Positions 60,779-64,000 of a DNA stretch of 64,000 nucleotides are shown here, piece by piece; position 1 is the stretch's first letter, and each line of letters begins with the position of its first letter. The notes beneath the pieces were generated by a model. The model was not told the DNA's origin. It made no database searches and saw nothing but the letters and a program-made list of their open reading frames with translations. Both the position numbers and the translations under genes were made by a program. Source of the DNA: Bacteroidales bacterium M7 (lineage in GTDB: Bacteria > Bacteroidota > Bacteroidia > Bacteroidales > Muribaculaceae); contig LUJR01000045.1 in the NCBI GenBank assembly GCA_001689515.1, forward strand, positions 1 through 64,000, in the 5' to 3' direction.

Positions 60779-61132
60779 ATGGAATCAACACGTCAAGCCA
60801 AGATATGCCGTCTCCTCCAGAAGGAGATCAGTGAAATATTCCGTCAGCAGACAGCCAAGACCCACGGGACGATAGTGTCGGTGAGTGCGGTCAGGGTATC
60901 GCCAGACCTGAGCATAGCCAAAGTGTACCTGTCGGTGTTCCCGTCAGACAAGGCACAGGATGTGCTGCAGGGAGCCAAGGAACAGATGAAGACCATCCGC
61001 TATGAGCTGGCTCAGAAAGTGCGTTATCAGCTCCGCAAGGTGCCCGAACTGGCATTTTATCTGGATGACTCGCTGGATTACCTTGAGAATATCGACCGGT
61101 TGCTCAAGACTGACGAGAAGCCTGCGGAATAG
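60779..61132 (+). CDS. rbfA: Ribosome-binding factor A
   Basis: Assists 30S maturation near the 16S rRNA 5' end. 117 residues, KH-like fold. Seen: RQAKICRLLQKEISEIFRQQ (5-24), VSVSAVRVSPDLSIAKVYLSVF (about 36-57), and the C-terminal LRKVPELAFYLDDSLDYLENIDRLL. The order rbfA then a LolC/E-type permease is common in Bacteroidota. Confidence 0.95.
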   Translation: MESTRQAKICRLLQKEISEIFRQQTAKTHGTIVSVSAVRVSPDLSIAKVYLSVFPSDKAQDVLQGAKEQMKTIRYELAQKVRYQLRKVPELAFYLDDSLDYLENIDRLLKTDEKPAE

Positions 61133-61144
61133 CCCGCGGGGGTT

Positions 61145-61171
61145 GCGGACATGCCACGGCATGTCCCTACA
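61145..61171 (-). repeat. REP element 10
   Basis: GCGGACATGCC, AC, GGCATGTCC, CTAC between rbfA and the permease gene. Confidence 0.85.
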
Positions 61172-61200
61172 ATATATTATTCATCACTTATGTTTATGCT

Positions 61201-62421
61201 ATGCTCGCTCTGCGGATAGCCCTGCGGTATTTTTTTTCGCGCAAGACCCATAACGCCGTCAACGTCATATCCATCATATCCGTTGCCGGCGTTGCCGTTG
61301 CGACGATGGCGATTATGTGTGTACTGTCGGTGTTCAACGGGTTTCATGACATGGTTTTCTCGCATGTGTCGCTTGTTTCCCCGGTGTTGACTGTAGAGCC
61401 GTCCGAGGGGAAGGTCATGGCGGATGCCGATTCAGTGGCGGATGCCATAAGGGGTGTGTCGGGCGTGTCGGATGCCGCTCCAGTTATTGACGAGGCAGCA
61501 TTGGCGGTGTATCGCCAGTACCATCTGCCTGTAAGCATACATGGTGTGCCGGCACATTATGACAGCATAGTCGATTACGGCAAGGTCATAATAGACGGAG
61601 AGGTGAATGCCCAGCGGATGTCGAGCTTAGGAGCCGGACTGCTGAGTGTCGGCGCGGCAAACGGGCTGATGGCTTTCCCCGGGACGTATGATTTCGTGCA
61701 TCTCTATGTGCCTCGGCGTAAGGGGCGCATCAATCCCGCGATGCCGGCTACCGCTTTCCGCACCGATTCGGTGACTGTGGCGGCTGTGTATCAGGCAGAT
61801 GACAAGGATGCCGACATGCCGCGCATAGTCATGTCGCTGGACCAGGCGAGAAACCTTCTTGACTACGGGTCGGAGGCAAGTCGAGTCGATGTGGGATTGG
61901 CTGAAGGTGCTGATGCAGCGCGTGTCCGTCAGGATATAGAGGGAATGCTCGGAGCGTCATACCGTGTGCTGGACCAGCAGATGCAGCAGGCAGAAGCTTT
62001 CCGTATGGTCAATGTGGAGAAGTGGATAACGTTTCTGCTGCTGGCGTTCATATTGGTCATAGCATCGTTTAACATCATCTCCACGCTCTCAATGCTTATA
62101 ATAGAGAAGGAGGGGAGCATAGGAGTGCTGAAAGCATTGGGTGCGCCGAGGCGTATGATTTACAATATTTTCACCATCGAGGGTGCGTTGATAACGCTGT
62201 TTGGGGGTGTGGCAGGGATAGTGCTCGGAGTGGCACTGTCGCTCATACAGCAGACCACCGGCATCATCAAGATGGGCGGAGACCACACCAAGATGATCAT
62301 TTCATCATATCCTGTCAGAGTGGAGTGGAGTGATGCTCTGGCGGTGTTAGGGCTTATAGTCGGGGTGGCGGTGTTGACATCCGTGGTGGCACGTTTCATG
62401 GTGCCCCGGAGTGGCAGATAG
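61201..62421 (+). CDS. LolC/LolE-type ABC transporter permease (FtsX family)
   Basis: 406 residues. One membrane helix near the N-terminus (about 22-45), a large periplasmic MacB-like domain (about 46-270) and three C-terminal helices (about 275-300, 320-348, 375-398). Signature ASFNIISTLSMLIIEKEGSIGVLKALGAPRRMIYNIFTIEGALITLFGG joins the last helices. Likely moves lipoproteins from the inner membrane toward the outer membrane with a LolD ATPase encoded elsewhere. Confidence 0.9.
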   Translation: MLALRIALRYFFSRKTHNAVNVISIISVAGVAVATMAIMCVLSVFNGFHDMVFSHVSLVSPVLTVEPSEGKVMADADSVADAIRGVSGVSDAAPVIDEAALAVYRQYHLPVSIHGVPAHYDSIVDYGKVIIDGEVNAQRMSSLGAGLLSVGAANGLMAFPGTYDFVHLYVPRRKGRINPAMPATAFRTDSVTVAAVYQADDKDADMPRIVMSLDQARNLLDYGSEASRVDVGLAEGADAARVRQDIEGMLGASYRVLDQQMQQAEAFRMVNVEKWITFLLLAFILVIASFNIISTLSMLIIEKEGSIGVLKALGAPRRMIYNIFTIEGALITLFGGVAGIVLGVALSLIQQTTGIIKMGGDHTKMIISSYPVRVEWSDALAVLGLIVGVAVLTSVVARFMVPRSGR

Positions 62422-62449
62422 ACAGGGATTCGTAGATATATTATATAAG

Positions 62450-62487
62450 GAGCGTACATGTTATGGCATGTGCGCTCTTTTCATTTT
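62450..62487 (+). terminator. Terminator after the LolC/E-type gene
   Basis: GAGCGTACATG (62450-62460) pairs with CATGTGCGCTC (62467-62477) with one G-T pair, 6-nt loop, then TTTTCATTTT. Confidence 0.75.
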
Positions 62488-62499
62488 AAGGTGCTGACA

Positions 62500-62537
62500 T
62501 TTTCGCATGGCGTGGCTTTGTTGCGGCAGTAATTTTG
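62500..62537 (+). promoter_or_regulatory. Upstream box and -7 of the capsid-locus operon
   Basis: TTTTCGCATGG (62500-62510), then -7 TAATTTTG (62530-62537). The box is identical to that at 27315-27325 and sits at almost the same distance (30 versus 31 bp) from the -7. No TTTG at normal -33 spacing. Confidence 0.6.
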
Positions 62538-62593
62538 TCACAGGGTCACGCAAGGGATGACCTGCAAGTATCAACCTTTAAAACCATATAATC

Positions 62594-63007
62594 ATGTCAA
62601 AATCAAGGAAAAACCAGTTTACGCAGGCGGCTTATCCGTCGGAGGCGGAGGTGTCGGAGAGAGCTAAGGACATTAAGGACACTAAAGACCTTAAGGATGC
62701 TGAGGAGATTCAGGGAGATGCCGCGCCTGGGGAGGCGGACATGCCACGGCATGTCCCTACAGAGGGGGAGGTGGCTGTGTCAGCAGCTGCCGGGGATTGT
62801 GTCAGCCGGGAGGAGATGGAGAGAGCTGTCGCAGAGGCGGAGCAGCGCGGATATATGCGCGGGCGCAATGAAACCATGTCACAGCCTATGCGCCGTAACG
62901 GCATATGGGAGCAGCCACACCGTCAGGAGGAGATGGTGCCTGTGTCGGAGGGTGCCGATGATGATTTGGTGCTTCTGCGCCAGATACGCCCGAGCATATG
63001 GGATTGA
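62594..63007 (+). CDS. Small charged protein preceding the capsid-like gene, with in-frame repeats
   Basis: 137 residues, hydrophilic. Residues about 23-36 come from a 9-bp tandem repeat (DIKDTKDLKDAEE). Residues about 48-56 come from an in-frame REP (ADMPRHVPTEG). The rest has a coiled-coil-like stretch (SREEMERAVAEAEQRGYMRGR) and a C-terminal DDLVLLRQIRPSIWD that looks like a short docking segment. Position directly before a capsid-like gene would suit a scaffold or head accessory protein; no family recognised. The capsid-like gene starts 43 bp downstream. Confidence 0.6.
   Translation: MSKSRKNQFTQAAYPSEAEVSERAKDIKDTKDLKDAEEIQGDAAPGEADMPRHVPTEGEVAVSAAAGDCVSREEMERAVAEAEQRGYMRGRNETMSQPMRRNGIWEQPHRQEEMVPVSEGADDDLVLLRQIRPSIWD
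62664..62699 (+). repeat. 9-bp tandem repeat inside a coding sequence (4 units)
   Basis: Units CTAAGGACA, TTAAGGACA, CTAAAGACC, TTAAGGATG, in frame (three codons each). Same type as the intergenic array at 7018-7062. Confidence 0.85.
62735..62761 (-). repeat. REP element 11, inside a coding sequence
   Basis: GCGGACATGCC, AC, GGCATGTCC, CTAC, in frame in the 137-residue gene and 36 bp after the 9-bp repeats. Confidence 0.9.
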
Positions 63008-63050
63008 TAAAATCGTATAAGTCGTGTAAATCAAATAATCAATTTTTGTT

Positions 63051-64000
63051 ATGTCACAGATGAAACTTAACCACGGTGCCATGGTCAATGGCGAACCGCT
63101 TACCACTTCAACCACCAACAAACTTGCTCCCGGGCTGCTTCTCAACGAGATAGACCGCCGTGTCACTCTGATACGTCCGACAGCCACACCTATCGACCAG
63201 ATTTCGCGTTGCGGCGGATGCCGACAGGCTGGGTCGATGATAGTGGAGTACTACTCCGTAAGTTCCAAGCCCGACACAGCCAGGGTCACTTCGTTTAAGG
63301 CAGCGTCAAAAATCGGCGATGTGCAGACCTACGCCCTCGTGGCTGACAACGACATCTTCCAGGAGAGCGAAACGATACTCTGTATCGGCGCAGGTGTGCC
63401 TGATGAGAAAGATACTCTCGCCTTTTATGTCATGAGCCGTGACGAGACCACGGGCAATCTGACAGTATTACCGCTGCTGTCTGACGATGTGGATATGGCT
63501 GATGTCACAGTCGATACCAATGTGACCCTCGTGCGCATGGGACGCGCCGCCACCGAGCTTGATGTGCAGACACCGCAGTTTGAAGCTCTGCCTACCAAGG
63601 ATGACAACTACTGCCAGATCTTCAAGATGCAGATCGAGGAGTCGACCTACCAGAAGATAGCCAACAAGGAGGTGGGCTGGACATTCAGCGACCAGGAGGA
63701 AATCGCCATCATGGATATGCGCTTAGGCATGGAGAAGAACTTCCTCTTCGGCACCAAGAAGCGTTTCACCAACCCCCGCAAGCACGAGGACGTGCTCACC
63801 ACCGGCGGCATCTACATGCAGGCTGCCAAGGATTTCTCGCTGTCAAAGGCGGCGCTGAGCGAGGCGGCGCTGATAGATATGCTCCGCAACGCATTTACCG
63901 GCACCGGAGGCGGCTCGACCCGCAAGATACTCGTGGGCGGCAGCGAGCTGATCTCCTCGCTGAGCAAGATAGCCACCACACATGTGGTCATGGGAGCGCA
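63051..64000 (+). CDS. Major capsid-like protein (SU10/HK97-type), partial
   Basis: Starts ATG at 63051 (MSQMKLNHGAMVNGEPL) and is open to the window edge: 316 codons, C-terminus missing. The pattern NYCQIFKMQIEESTYQKIANKEVGWTFSDQEEIAIMDMRLGMEKNFLFGTKK, then TTGGIYMQAAKDFSLSKAAL and ILVGGSELISSL, resembles the P-domain region of SU10-type major capsid proteins: a 'QIF' strand, a long helix with charged residues and a GG-IY loop. No signal peptide. It should form a shell with a phage or phage-derived cluster beyond the edge. The family assignment is from memory of the pattern and was not tested. Confidence 0.6.
   Translation, partial: MSQMKLNHGAMVNGEPLTTSTTNKLAPGLLLNEIDRRVTLIRPTATPIDQISRCGGCRQAGSMIVEYYSVSSKPDTARVTSFKAASKIGDVQTYALVADNDIFQESETILCIGAGVPDEKDTLAFYVMSRDETTGNLTVLPLLSDDVDMADVTVDTNVTLVRMGRAATELDVQTPQFEALPTKDDNYCQIFKMQIEESTYQKIANKEVGWTFSDQEEIAIMDMRLGMEKNFLFGTKKRFTNPRKHEDVLTTGGIYMQAAKDFSLSKAALSEAALIDMLRNAFTGTGGGSTRKILVGGSELISSLSKIATTHVVMGA

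Overview
The window looks like a chromosomal segment of a Bacteroidales bacterium, most likely from the gut family Muribaculaceae (inference). Seen directly: promoters have the Bacteroidota form (TTTG or TTG at -33, TANNTTTG at -7), starts lack Shine-Dalgarno sites, and several genes belong to families largely confined to this phylum (DUF2851, DUF4271, DUF4421, PorZ-like propellers, type IX sorting tails). Apart from one AT-rich islet, one transposase and two phage-like loci, it is core genome.

Layout. 0.1-25.2 kb: tRNA-Lys, aroQ, pyk, an O-methyltransferase, an orphan MNT nucleotidyltransferase, eno, a CotH protein, purH, the elongasome operon mreB-mreC-mreD-mrdA-rodA, a secreted GH13 enzyme, a secreted EEP-fold protein, a lipoprotein, yifB/comM, an AT-rich two-gene islet, crcB, bioB and dtd. 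25.2-29.9 kb: DUF2851, a REP-associated tyrosine transposase (RAYT) and a large phage-like protein. 29.9-41.9 kb, minus strand: RecD2-like helicase, two PorZ-like paralogues around an unknown protein, rdgB, leuS and nadA. 41.9-42.6 kb: an AT-rich gap with paired DnaA-box-like sites, a candidate oriC. 42.6-51.3 kb: lipoprotein, cysE-cysK, an AraC regulator, two glycosyltransferases, an AAA_14/DUF4143 ATPase and carboxynorspermidine dehydrogenase. 51.4-62.4 kb: DUF4271-hemD-rnpA-yidD-tatD-like, the minus-strand group ACT-like/nadK/YgjP/DUF4421, pdxJ-exbB-exbD-tonB-like, and rbfA-lolC/E-like. 62.6 kb to the edge: a small gene followed by a major capsid-like protein that runs off the window.

Two layers of short repeats lie over this. 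One is a REP family: GTAG followed by a 9-bp hairpin stem, in about a dozen places, in two or three stem types. Copies lie inside the RAYT gene itself and in frame inside the gene before the capsid gene. The other is a family of 9-bp tandem repeats (TTATAARNN or YTAARGNCN), often close to a REP.

The observations I rate most worth following: the phage-like genes at 27.4 kb and 62.6 kb, 35 kb apart, share an 11-bp box at the same place upstream of their -7 elements; the RAYT/REP system; the candidate oriC, supported by a change in GC skew; and three 23-bp-spaced palindromes over the promoter of the AAA_14/DUF4143 gene.
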